Source: Gemmata massiliana
Lineage (GTDB): Bacteria > Planctomycetota > Planctomycetia > Gemmatales > Gemmataceae
Reading direction: 5' to 3'
NCBI GenBank assembly: GCA_000531095.1
Contig: HG799462.1
Span: 463,250-527,249 of the forward strand
DNA: 64,000 nucleotides
A program made the translations under genes and the position numbers. The notes beneath the pieces are model-generated. The model saw only the letters and a program-made list of their open reading frames with translations, did no database searches and had not been told where the DNA came from. How positions within the stretch are numbered: the stretch's first letter is position 1; each line of letters begins with the position of its first letter. Below, one piece after another: positions 42,577 to 50,483 of this stretch.

Positions 42577-44838
42577 ATGACCGAACCCATTGCCGTTGAC
42601 GTGCCAGCCAAGCCGTCGTTTTCCCGTACCACTCCAATCCCCGCGGCGGCAGCGCCTTTGGTCGCGGCACTCATTTCAACGACCGCTCCGAGCGCGGCTC
42701 CCAAAGCCGAGACGCCAGCCCCTGCGCTTGCGCCCACACCGAACCCGGCCCCCAAAGCCGAAACTCCGGCTCCGGCATCTACTCCTGCACCAGCGAAGGC
42801 CGAAGCTCCCAGCGCACCAAAAGCTGAAGCACCTGCTCCCGTTGCGCCGAAGGCCGAAGCTCCGGCTAAACCTGCGGCACCGGCTCCAAATGCGGCACCG
42901 ATTCCTAGCGCGCCTACTCCGACTTCACCCGCAGCAACTGCGGCAACGATCGCCGCAACTGTCGCGGCCGTAGCTGCCACCACGACGACCGGAGTGCCTC
43001 CAGAACCGCTCGCTAAAGCCGTCGCCGATACAGCTCCGACGACTATTAGCAATCTGCTCGCGCGCTTCAACAAGAAGCAACTGACGATCAGCGTGGCGGT
43101 CCTCAGCCTGTTTGCGGGTATCGGCGCAGTGAAGGTGATGTTCCCCGCAAAAGGCGCCGCGGAGCCTTCTGCACCTGTTGCCGTCATTGACGATGACAAG
43201 GTGCTCAGCAAAGGAAATACACCCGCGGCAGCAACCACCCCACCACCTAAAGTCGAAGAAACGTCGTCGAACGAGAAGCACTCGCAACACGGGCAACGCT
43301 CTGAAGGATCGCAACACTCGGCTCCATTACAACCGATTGGTGGCCCACCGACTGATAACTCCAATGGCGCTATCGTCGCACCACCATTGCCACCACGCAT
43401 CCAGGATCCGCGACCTACTGAATTCCCTTCGATTCCTAACCCCGGTGGTTCTTCAAGGTCTAATGTGATACCAGCGGGAGGTTTGGGGGCACTTCAGCCA
43501 CCTGAACCAATCGCACCACCGCCCCCAGCAAGTGGCAGCACACCGCCTGTGCCTGTACCCGCGTTGCCAAGCGCTCCAAACTTGCCCTCAACGCCCGCTT
43601 CAAGTGGTAGCACTGCTACACCCAGCGCGCCAACCGCGCCAGTTGCACCGGCATTGTCGCCCCCAGTTGGGGGACCAACTCCGGCTGCCTCACCTATGGC
43701 TCCGAGTCCTGCTCCTACCAAACCTGACGCACCCGCCGTTCCATTGCCGGGCAGCGTCATCCCACTACCCGGTGATCTCGTTTCTAAAGGACAAGACACC
43801 AAATCAGCACCTAAACTCAATGGCAACGGAGAAGGTGGGGTGACGACCCCGCCCACTCTCCCGCCATTCACGGACACGAATAAAAGCACACCATCCGCGC
43901 TTCCGAAGCCCCCCGAACCTGAATTTCCTGCACTTCCTGGAGCTACGCTACCAATTCCAGGTGACCCGAAGACGCCAGCGAAACAACCCGAGCCAGCGAC
44001 GGTGCCACCTAGTCCCAGCGCCAAAAGCGTCGGTGCGCCTTCGATCCCGCAACCATCAGAAGCATTAATTCCGCCGCCCCCGGGATTTGGCACCCCGGCA
44101 GGTACACCCACAACACCAATGAAACCGCAAGGCAGTGTTCCTGCACCAGACTCACTGTTCCCCGGTGTCGGTCCCGAGAGCACAAAACCAATGGGCGGGA
44201 TCGCTGAGCCACCAAAATTGCCGCTCTCCCCGAACACGAATCAACCCGGCGCACCTGAGTTCAAGCCGTCTGCGCCGTCATTTGATCCTCCCAGCGTGGC
44301 CATTCCCACGGTAATCAAACCGACCGCGGGCAACGAGTCGAGACCCGCCGCACCCGAGTTCGCGCCAAAGACGACCTTCGATGTGGACATCCACACGGTG
44401 ATGCCCAAGGAAGACTACAAAAGCATCAGCCGGGAGTTCTACAACGAAGACCGATTCGCTGCGGCCCTGAGCGCGTACAACAAGAACCGGCTCATCAAAA
44501 CCGGGGACCGCGTCGACGTGCCCCCCATTCACGTGCTGAAGCGCGATTTCCCCCAATTGATCGGTGGCGGTACAGTGCAACCGGCGAGTGGGTCCAGAAG
44601 CACAGCACCTTCGCAGCCAGAATGGAACAACGCCGCACCGCGCCCGGTAGCGAACGGACGCTCGGTGTTCACTGTTCCAAATGGCAATGGCATGACGCTG
44701 CAACAAATCGCGCGACAAACGATGGGCTCCGAGCAACGCTGGCGAGATATCTACGACCTGAACCCACAAGTCAGTTCAAATGAACGACTGCTTCCGGGTA
44801 CCGAACTAAAAATGCCCGCCGACGCACGACTTCAGTAA
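42577..44838 (+). CDS. Pro/Ala/Thr-rich membrane-anchored LysM protein
   Basis: A 753-residue protein. Residues 1-165 are Ala/Pro/Lys low-complexity sequence with repeated PKAEAPAP-like units, probably cytoplasmic. A single membrane helix lies at about 167-187 ('LTISVAVLSLFAGIGAVKVM'). A very long Pro/Ser/Gly-rich stalk (about 190-590) follows. The end holds a folded region 'VDIHTVMPKEDYKSISREFY' and a LysM-like domain ('MTLQQIARQTMGSEQRWRDI' then 'LLPGTELKMPADARLQ') that should bind peptidoglycan or a related polymer. The position just after rsmH is where ftsL normally lies. Start ATG 42577; 82 bases after rsmH. Confidence 0.8.
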   Translation: MTEPIAVDVPAKPSFSRTTPIPAAAAPLVAALISTTAPSAAPKAETPAPALAPTPNPAPKAETPAPASTPAPAKAEAPSAPKAEAPAPVAPKAEAPAKPAAPAPNAAPIPSAPTPTSPAATAATIAATVAAVAATTTTGVPPEPLAKAVADTAPTTISNLLARFNKKQLTISVAVLSLFAGIGAVKVMFPAKGAAEPSAPVAVIDDDKVLSKGNTPAAATTPPPKVEETSSNEKHSQHGQRSEGSQHSAPLQPIGGPPTDNSNGAIVAPPLPPRIQDPRPTEFPSIPNPGGSSRSNVIPAGGLGALQPPEPIAPPPPASGSTPPVPVPALPSAPNLPSTPASSGSTATPSAPTAPVAPALSPPVGGPTPAASPMAPSPAPTKPDAPAVPLPGSVIPLPGDLVSKGQDTKSAPKLNGNGEGGVTTPPTLPPFTDTNKSTPSALPKPPEPEFPALPGATLPIPGDPKTPAKQPEPATVPPSPSAKSVGAPSIPQPSEALIPPPPGFGTPAGTPTTPMKPQGSVPAPDSLFPGVGPESTKPMGGIAEPPKLPLSPNTNQPGAPEFKPSAPSFDPPSVAIPTVIKPTAGNESRPAAPEFAPKTTFDVDIHTVMPKEDYKSISREFYNEDRFAAALSAYNKNRLIKTGDRVDVPPIHVLKRDFPQLIGGGTVQPASGSRSTAPSQPEWNNAAPRPVANGRSVFTVPNGNGMTLQQIARQTMGSEQRWRDIYDLNPQVSSNERLLPGTELKMPADARLQ

Positions 44839-44955
44839 TCACGTACCGCGTTTTCCCGTGCCCGAATGGTCCCGGCGCGGGATTCGCAGTATAGTGTCGC
44901 GAACACGGTGCCGAGGTCCGTTCCGGCCCCGGAGCACACCGATGGAGATCGCGAC

Positions 44956-45318
44956 ATGAAGCGCTTCGTTGCACTGGGGGCCGTCGGATTTCTGCTGCTC
45001 ACCGTAACCGGGTGCGGCGGCCCTGATGCTCTCATGAGAGAGTTCATCGTTCACCTCAACGGGTACGCCGAAACCCTTGAGAAGAAAGAATCACGCGACA
45101 AACAAGCTGGCGCTCTTGAGCGCGTCAAAAGCACCATCGAAAAGATTGACAAACTCAAGTTGAACCAGGAAGAGCGGGAAAAGCTAATCGCGAAATACGA
45201 CGGGGAGTTCAAGAAGGCCAAAGAGCGCGTCGAGACGGCACAGAAAACGTACCTGATGGACGGCGGAGCTGCGACGGACTTCCCGGACCTCTTCAGCGGC
45301 TTCGTTAAGCCCAAGTAA
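44956..45318 (+). CDS. Small helical lipoprotein
   Basis: A 120-residue lipoprotein. The signal peptide MKRFVALGAVGFLLLTVTGC ends with a lipobox at Cys20. The mature part is mostly charged helix ('RDKQAGALERVKSTIEKIDK', 'ERVETAQKTYLMDGG'), likely a coiled coil in the periplasm. GGAG 11 bases before ATG 44956 supports the start. It lies ~115 bases after the LysM gene on the same strand. No family is recognised. Confidence 0.78.
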   Translation: MKRFVALGAVGFLLLTVTGCGGPDALMREFIVHLNGYAETLEKKESRDKQAGALERVKSTIEKIDKLKLNQEEREKLIAKYDGEFKKAKERVETAQKTYLMDGGAATDFPDLFSGFVKPK

Positions 45319-45521
45319 CTTACATAAATTAACAGTGGTCGCCCAAAGCGTAGTCTAGCATTCCGACCTACGGACTACCTGAAAAACGGACTATGCAACA
45401 TTGGCGGATTATTACCTATTAAATCAATAATTTCAATTCTCGCGCCCATCTAGGCATCTCACGATTGAGAAGCAATTTCTTTTATGTTTGCGCCTCCCCA
45501 AAAACAGGTTACTATACACCC

Positions 45522-45554
45522 GAGCGCTATCAGGTCGAAACCTAAATAGCGCTC
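45522..45554 (+). ncRNA. Compact hairpin with CGAA loop, possible structured RNA
   Basis: GAGCGCTAT (45522-45530) pairs with ATAGCGCTC (45546-45554). Inside, AGGT and ACCT form a second short stem closed by the four-base loop CGAA, with a one-base and a two-base bulge. It may be part of a small RNA or just a terminator for the lipoprotein transcript ~200 bases upstream. No family is recognised. Confidence 0.3.
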
Positions 45555-45600
45555 TTGAGGGGTCGAACCAAAATATTCAATTCGACCCTCAGCTCAAACT

Positions 45601-45780
45601 CTACTCACTCAAATTGCTGCTCCTCCCGATCGCCATTAACAGATGGAACACAATCAGGAGGTGCCCGAACCAAGCTAAACAACCAAGTGGTTCAGCGCTG
45701 AGAAGAAGGACAGAACCAACAATACCCGACCACCGAGCCCACGCGGGAGCACGCGGGATAGGTTCTTGGGGGCTACGCAT
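45601..45780 (-). CDS. Possible small membrane protein or gene remnant
   Basis: A 59-residue frame from ATG 45780. The polar start is followed by hydrophobic sequence that could span the membrane once or twice ('WSGIVGSVLLLSAEPLGCLA', 'FGHLLIVFHLLMAIG'). Third-codon bases are mixed rather than strongly G/C, unlike real genes here, so it may be a remnant or chance frame. Confidence 0.25.
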   Translation of the reverse strand: MRSPQEPIPRAPAWARWSGIVGSVLLLSAEPLGCLAWFGHLLIVFHLLMAIGRSSNLSE

Positions 45781-46072
45781 AGCGAGCGCCTCCTCAAAGA
45801 ATTTGTCTCCGCGTTGGCTGGGGAGATGCCAGCTCCCCGGCCTTCGCTCCCGCATAATTCCTCTGTTTCATTTTCCAGAGACCGGGCGGGTAGGAGTAAC
45901 TTCCGGTACGGAAGTGTGCGCCATATATCAGCACCTACCAACTTCGGAACCAATCTACGTACATTTCATGCGTCTACTTGCGCGCTCTTGATGAATTTGC
46001 CGTTACATTCCAACCTTCATTGCCAAGTTTGCAAATTATCCATTATACCCAATCGTGCTGACCGAAAATGAC

Positions 46073-46099
46073 CGCGGCCGGGAAGACATCCCGGCCGCG
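46073..46099 (-). terminator. Stem-loop terminator of gyrB
   Basis: CGCGGCCGGGA (46073-46083) and TCCCGGCCGCG (46089-46099) form a perfect 11-bp stem with a 5-base loop, 21 bases past the gyrB stop on the minus strand. Confidence 0.75.
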
Positions 46100-46120
46100 T
46101 GTGCGTTTCGCGCTCCCAGC

Positions 46121-48592
46121 TTACGCCCCGTAGTCGATGTCCTCGACGCTCTTGAGCGTGTTGTTGAAGATGAACGCGCGGCGGTCCTGCACCTCTTTGC
46201 CCATCAGCGTGCGGAACATATCTTCCGCCTTGAACGCATCGTTCAGCGTCACCTGCAACAGCGTGCGGTGTCCCGGGTTCAGAGTCGTTTCCCACAACTC
46301 CTCGGGGTCCATTTCACCTAACCCTTTGAACCGCGTTACCGCCATGCCCTTTTCACCGAGGCGGCGAATTTCGGCCACCAGCTCGCGCATACTTACGAGA
46401 TTCTTGGTGTGCCCGTCGTGTTCGAGCGTGTATCGCACCGGTGGCTCGCGCCCGGCGACTCGTTGCAACGGAACGAGGTCACTCGCATCGAGTCCGGTGC
46501 TCTTCATCTTCGCGAGTGCACGATTCAGGGCCTTGAGGTCGTGCCACTCGTCGAGCGTGTAGTCCTCTTCGATAACCGGCTCGCGCTGCAATTGTTCTGT
46601 AAGCGTGGCCTTGAACGCGGTCACGTCTTCGGACGTGCGGAGCCAGTGCTCCTTGTTCTTGGCGCGCTCGTAGATGTGGTACACGGGGAACGTGCCGTCC
46701 ACGAGGCGCGGAATGAGTTCGTCCAGCGAGCGGCCACGGCGTTCCAGGCCCACAACAGCGGTTTCGGCCTCCGCGAGTGCCGGGAGCAGCTTCGTAAGGT
46801 CGTCGCTCGTCACGGTTCGCGCCGGCTGATCCGGCTTCGTGACGTTGAGCGTAGTTGCTTTCAGCCCCCGGTTGGTTAACTCGACGACCATCTCTTCGCG
46901 CGTCTGAACGAACCGTGTTTCTTTCTTCTGCGTGACCTTGAACAGCGGCGGGCGGGCGACGAACACGTGACCCGCTTCGATCAGTTTCCGCATCTGGCGG
47001 AAGAAGAACGTGAGTAACAGTGTCCGGATGTGTTGACCGTCCACGTCGGCGTCGGTGAGGATGATGATCTTCCCGTACCGCACCTTGCTCACGTCTTCGA
47101 CGTTGTCAATATCGATGCCCACGGCCCCGATGAGGGCCGCGATTTCGTTGTTCTCCAGCAACTTCTCGAACTTCGCCTTCTCGACGTTGAGCACCTTACC
47201 CTTCAACGGGAGAATCGCCTGGTAGTGCCGGTCGCGCCCGCTCTCGGCACTGCCACCGGCGGAATCACCTTCGACGAGGAACAGTTCGTTCTTCAGGTGG
47301 TCGCGCGAGGTGCAGTCGTACAGCTTGCCCGGGAGCCCGCCACTCAATGCGTTCTTCCGGTTTTTGAGAGCGTCACGGGCCTTCTTCGCGGCGAGCCGCA
47401 GTTCGGCGGTGAGTGCCACCTTGTCGCAAATCCGCTTCGCGTCTTTCGGGTTCTTCTCCAGGTACTCCGAGAGGCACTCGTACACAATGCTGCCGACAAT
47501 CCCTTCCACTTCGGGATTGTTCAGTTTGATCTTCGTCTGCGACTCGAACAGCGGGTCCGGGTGGGAGATACTGACAATCGCGGTCAATCCCGCACGGAAG
47601 TCGTCCCCGCGCACTTCCAGTTCCGGCTTGAAGTGCCCTTCCTTCTTTCCGTAGGCGTTGATCGCCTTCGTTAAGCCCCCGCGAAACCCACTGAGGTGAG
47701 TACCGCCAACGGGGTTGTATGCGTTGTTCGTGTAGCACCGAACCCGTTCGTCTTCGCCACCGGTGTACTGGATCGCGACTTCCACCGCGACCTTCAGCCC
47801 CATTCCACTCGTCTCGGGGGTCGTGTGCTCGACCTCTCGTTGCATGTAGATCGGTGGATGTTCAAGCGTTTCGCCCTGATTCAGCCAAACGACGTACTCA
47901 GCGATACCACCCTCGAACTGGAAATGCACGGACTTGCTGGTACGCTCGTCGGTGAGCGTAATCGCCAGCCCCTTGCACAAGTAAGCAATCTCGCGGAACC
48001 GTTCTTCGAGCGTCTCGTAGTCGAATTGGAGGGTGCCGAAAAACTCGGGCAGCGGGTCCGGGCGGAACGTGATCGTGGTTCCGCGCTGACCGGCGGGTGC
48101 GGGGCCAAGATCCTGGAGCTTGCTGGTTGCGTATCCGCGTTCAAACTCCATCTTGTGAACGCGGTTGTCTCGCCGAACCTCGACCTCGCACCACTCGGAC
48201 AGGGCGTTCATCGCCTTCGCGCCCATCCCGTGCAGACCGAGTGACACGCGATACGCGGCGTTGTCGAACTTCCCGCTGTTACCAGCAACAGTTAGAGCTT
48301 CTTCAAGCGCCGATTTACCGGTGTCCTTCTTGATCCCAACGGGAATCCCGCGCCCGTCGTCGGCAACGGTGATCGCCCCGTTGTCGTGGATGGTCACGCG
48401 GATGTGGGTGCCGTGGCCGGCGAGCCACTCGTCCACGGAGTTGTACACGATCTCGTAAACGAGGTGGTGCAGCCCGGACGACTGCGTGTTGCCGACGTAC
48501 ATGCCCGGGTTCTGGCGAATGTGCGCCGCATCCTTGAGGCTCTTCATGTGAGCCTCGGTGTATTCCCCGGCCGGTGGCGTTTCGGTGCTCAT
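46121..48592 (-). CDS. gyrB: DNA gyrase subunit B
   Basis: An 823-residue ATPase subunit of gyrase. The GHKL ATPase has 'YEIVYNSVDEWLAGHG' (the Glu, Asn and Glu of the ATP/Mg site are kept; the usual Asp before Asn is Tyr), 'DDGRGIPVG' and 'VSLGLHGMGAKAMNALSEW'. The TOPRIM domain has 'LFLVEGDSAGGSAESGRDRH' and 'ILTDADVDGQHIRTLLL'. The C-terminus ends with the gyrase 'FKGLGEMDPEELWETTLNPG'. The ~820-residue length is near the E. coli protein (804). ATG 48592 is the natural start. It is the last gene of the dnaA-dnaN-dciA-gyrB block. A topoisomerase IV ParE cannot be fully excluded. Confidence 0.93.
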   Translation of the reverse strand: MSTETPPAGEYTEAHMKSLKDAAHIRQNPGMYVGNTQSSGLHHLVYEIVYNSVDEWLAGHGTHIRVTIHDNGAITVADDGRGIPVGIKKDTGKSALEEALTVAGNSGKFDNAAYRVSLGLHGMGAKAMNALSEWCEVEVRRDNRVHKMEFERGYATSKLQDLGPAPAGQRGTTITFRPDPLPEFFGTLQFDYETLEERFREIAYLCKGLAITLTDERTSKSVHFQFEGGIAEYVVWLNQGETLEHPPIYMQREVEHTTPETSGMGLKVAVEVAIQYTGGEDERVRCYTNNAYNPVGGTHLSGFRGGLTKAINAYGKKEGHFKPELEVRGDDFRAGLTAIVSISHPDPLFESQTKIKLNNPEVEGIVGSIVYECLSEYLEKNPKDAKRICDKVALTAELRLAAKKARDALKNRKNALSGGLPGKLYDCTSRDHLKNELFLVEGDSAGGSAESGRDRHYQAILPLKGKVLNVEKAKFEKLLENNEIAALIGAVGIDIDNVEDVSKVRYGKIIILTDADVDGQHIRTLLLTFFFRQMRKLIEAGHVFVARPPLFKVTQKKETRFVQTREEMVVELTNRGLKATTLNVTKPDQPARTVTSDDLTKLLPALAEAETAVVGLERRGRSLDELIPRLVDGTFPVYHIYERAKNKEHWLRTSEDVTAFKATLTEQLQREPVIEEDYTLDEWHDLKALNRALAKMKSTGLDASDLVPLQRVAGREPPVRYTLEHDGHTKNLVSMRELVAEIRRLGEKGMAVTRFKGLGEMDPEELWETTLNPGHRTLLQVTLNDAFKAEDMFRTLMGKEVQDRRAFIFNNTLKSVEDIDYGA

Positions 48593-48629
48593 CGTATTGG
48601 TTCCCTTCCGGTTCAGAGATTCAACGTTA

Positions 48630-48941
48630 TTACCACGAGGCCGCACGGAACTTCAGGTCGGTCAGCGTGACGCCGGGCATCGCGGTACGGAGCCTGGTGA
48701 GTAGCCCGCGTTTGTGGAACTGCGTCAACTCCGACAACAGAACCGCGTTCCGCACCGCGATCTCCAACACCCCGCGCCGCATCCCCAGCACCTGCGTGTC
48801 CTTCAACAGCTCATTGCCCGCGGCGGTGCTCCACGCGGATTCCAATCGCAGCCGATCGTTCTTCCGTCCCCATCCACGGGACGTGAACAACTTGCCGAGG
48901 ATGTCGGCGATATTCTCCGGACCGCGGTTGTCGGTACCCAT
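48630..48941 (-). CDS. dciA: DciA-like (DUF721) replicative helicase-associated protein
   Basis: A 103-residue protein of the DUF721/DciA family. DciA is the ancestral loader or operator of the DnaB helicase in bacteria lacking DnaC/DnaI. It shows the expected RNA/DNA-binding KH-like pattern: 'IADILGKLFTSRGWG', 'LRLESAWSTAAGNELLKDTQ' and 'RGVLEIAVRNAVLLSELTQF'. Its place between dnaN and gyrB matches the position often taken by DciA and RecF; recF is absent here. Confidence 0.85.
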   Translation of the reverse strand: MGTDNRGPENIADILGKLFTSRGWGRKNDRLRLESAWSTAAGNELLKDTQVLGMRRGVLEIAVRNAVLLSELTQFHKRGLLTRLRTAMPGVTLTDLKFRAASW

Positions 48942-49023
48942 ACTGGCCCCTGACGAACGACCGGTTCGAGCCGGCTAACGGAACGCCCACGAATAGCCAC
49001 ACGAAGTTATTAACACCGCCGAC

Positions 49024-50151
49024 TCACCCGGTCAGTGGCATCACCAGGTACGAATACTGATCGCCGCACGTAAACAGGGCGGGCCGGAGCCCGGTGGACA
49101 CTTCGAGTAGCACCGTCGGCTCGCCGTCCAGTGACCGCAGGAACTCGACCAGATACGACGGATCGAACGCGATCTCCGTCTTCGGCCCGTCGTACTCCGG
49201 TAGTTCGAGCGTCACCTCGCTCGCACCGGTCTTCGCTCCGCGGGCCTTCATCGTGACCGCGCCCGCGTCGAAAGTCATGTCCACGCGCATGCTCTCGTCG
49301 TCGGTCATAATGGCCGCTTGGCGAACGCGCGAGAGGAAGCTGTCCACGGGCAACGAAATCTTCTGGGTCGAATCCTTCTGCGTCTTCGAGATGATCTCGC
49401 GGTACGGTGGGAACTTGCCCTGCACGAGCGAGGTGTAAATCATCGCCCGCTCGGTCTGGAACAGGGCGTCGTTCGCACGCAGGCCGATCCGAATGAGTTC
49501 CTGATCGCCGGCCAAGTTCCGTTCCAGAAGCGCGATGGCCTTCAGTGGTACGAGGTGAAGTGTCTTCACGCCGTCACTAACGCCGAACACATTGGCCGGA
49601 CCGTGGCACACCGCGAGCCGCTTAGTGTCGGTCGCGACGAGGTGAGCACCCTTCTCTTCTGCCACCCACAGTACGCCCGTTAGCGAGAACCGCCCGCTGG
49701 TGTCCTTTTTGTCTGCCGAGAACGCCGTGCGGCGAATCATCGTCCGCAGCGTGCCGGCGGTGATCTCGTGGTAGTGCCCACCGTCGTCGAAGGACGGGAT
49801 GTCGGGGAACTCGTTCACATCGAGACTCGGCATCTCGAAGCGCCCGCCGGTGGTCTTCACGAGGATCGCTTCGCTGCCCGCGTCCAGGGAGATATCTGGA
49901 TCACCGCTCTCACGAAGGATCTTTTCCAACTCGGTGATCGGTAGAATGCACGACCCTGCACGGGCTACTACGATGCCGGGCAGCTCGTAGCGGATACCGA
50001 CTTCCATGTCGTAAGCGACAAGTGTCAGTGTGTCGTCCTGTGCTGAAGCCTTGATGTTGCTCAGCACGGGCTTCGTGGTTCGGGCCGCGACTGCCGCTTT
50101 GACGAGTTGGCACGCAGTGAGCAAACTGTCACGCTGACACGTTATCTTCAT
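49024..50151 (-). CDS. dnaN: DNA polymerase III sliding clamp (beta)
   Basis: A 375-residue beta clamp, a ring dimer that holds polymerase III on DNA. The N-terminus MKITCQRDSLLTACQLVKAA is typical, with 'TTKPVLSNIKASAQDDTLTL' and the protein-binding cleft residues in 'FRKM'-like positions less obvious. The C-terminus 'LFTCGDQYSYLVMPLTG' is the standard clamp ending (usually YVVMPMR). The length matches the family. It lies downstream of dnaA, with the 332-base origin-like gap between them, and 82 bases before dciA. Confidence 0.95.
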   Translation of the reverse strand: MKITCQRDSLLTACQLVKAAVAARTTKPVLSNIKASAQDDTLTLVAYDMEVGIRYELPGIVVARAGSCILPITELEKILRESGDPDISLDAGSEAILVKTTGGRFEMPSLDVNEFPDIPSFDDGGHYHEITAGTLRTMIRRTAFSADKKDTSGRFSLTGVLWVAEEKGAHLVATDTKRLAVCHGPANVFGVSDGVKTLHLVPLKAIALLERNLAGDQELIRIGLRANDALFQTERAMIYTSLVQGKFPPYREIISKTQKDSTQKISLPVDSFLSRVRQAAIMTDDESMRVDMTFDAGAVTMKARGAKTGASEVTLELPEYDGPKTEIAFDPSYLVEFLRSLDGEPTVLLEVSTGLRPALFTCGDQYSYLVMPLTG

Positions 50152-50483
50152 CGCGATCCTCCATGCCTTCCGTGGGTGTTTTGGGGGTCTTGCATCGTGC
50201 GTTCCCAGTTACTTGTTATCCTTTATTTTAAACATCCAGTAGCAGTAGTAAGGTGAGCGGTGTTTTTGGCGCGCGCTTCCTCACACTGCCCCGATGTCCT
50301 CACTTTTCAAGCACTTCGTCTCTGAACCGTCTTGTGGAAAACTTGGCGCGCGAGTGACGCGCTCGTGTCGTTCTGTGCCGCGCCGATTGTGGGCACTGTT
50401 CGTTGTTCGGAATACGCATCACCGCGCGCCAGTTGATAAAGCTCGCGCGCCACTCGCGCGCCAAGTTTTCCACAGGGTTACAA
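50152..50483. other. Probable replication origin (oriC) between dnaA and dnaN
   Basis: A 332-base gap. A perfect 24-bp inverted repeat lies at 50333-50356 and 50451-50474. The outer end of each arm is TGTGGAAAA / TTTTCCACA, matching a DnaA box with one change from TTATCCACA. An AT-rich tract with TTATCC (about 50210-50240) could be the unwinding element, and GATTGTGGGC near 50386 is another weak box. The dnaA-dnaN position is the classical oriC site. Confidence 0.7.

Larger units (their letters stand above)
45319..46120. other. 802-base AT-richer intergenic region
   Basis: The longest gap in the window. It is visibly less GC-rich than the rest. It holds a compact hairpin (45522-45554), a possible short minus-strand reading frame (45601-45780) and a terminator stem (46073-46099), all listed separately. 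No confident gene is seen; a decayed or foreign gene is plausible. Confidence 0.6.

Noticed and set aside
42498..43400. Minus-strand Gly/Ala/Val-rich open frame (300 codons)
   Set aside because: Complement of the Ala/Pro-rich repeats of the LysM protein; low complexity explains the open frame.
45488..45991. Plus-strand open frame of 167 codons in the long gap
   Set aside because: No domain, no good ribosome site, and composition unlike coding sequence in this genome.
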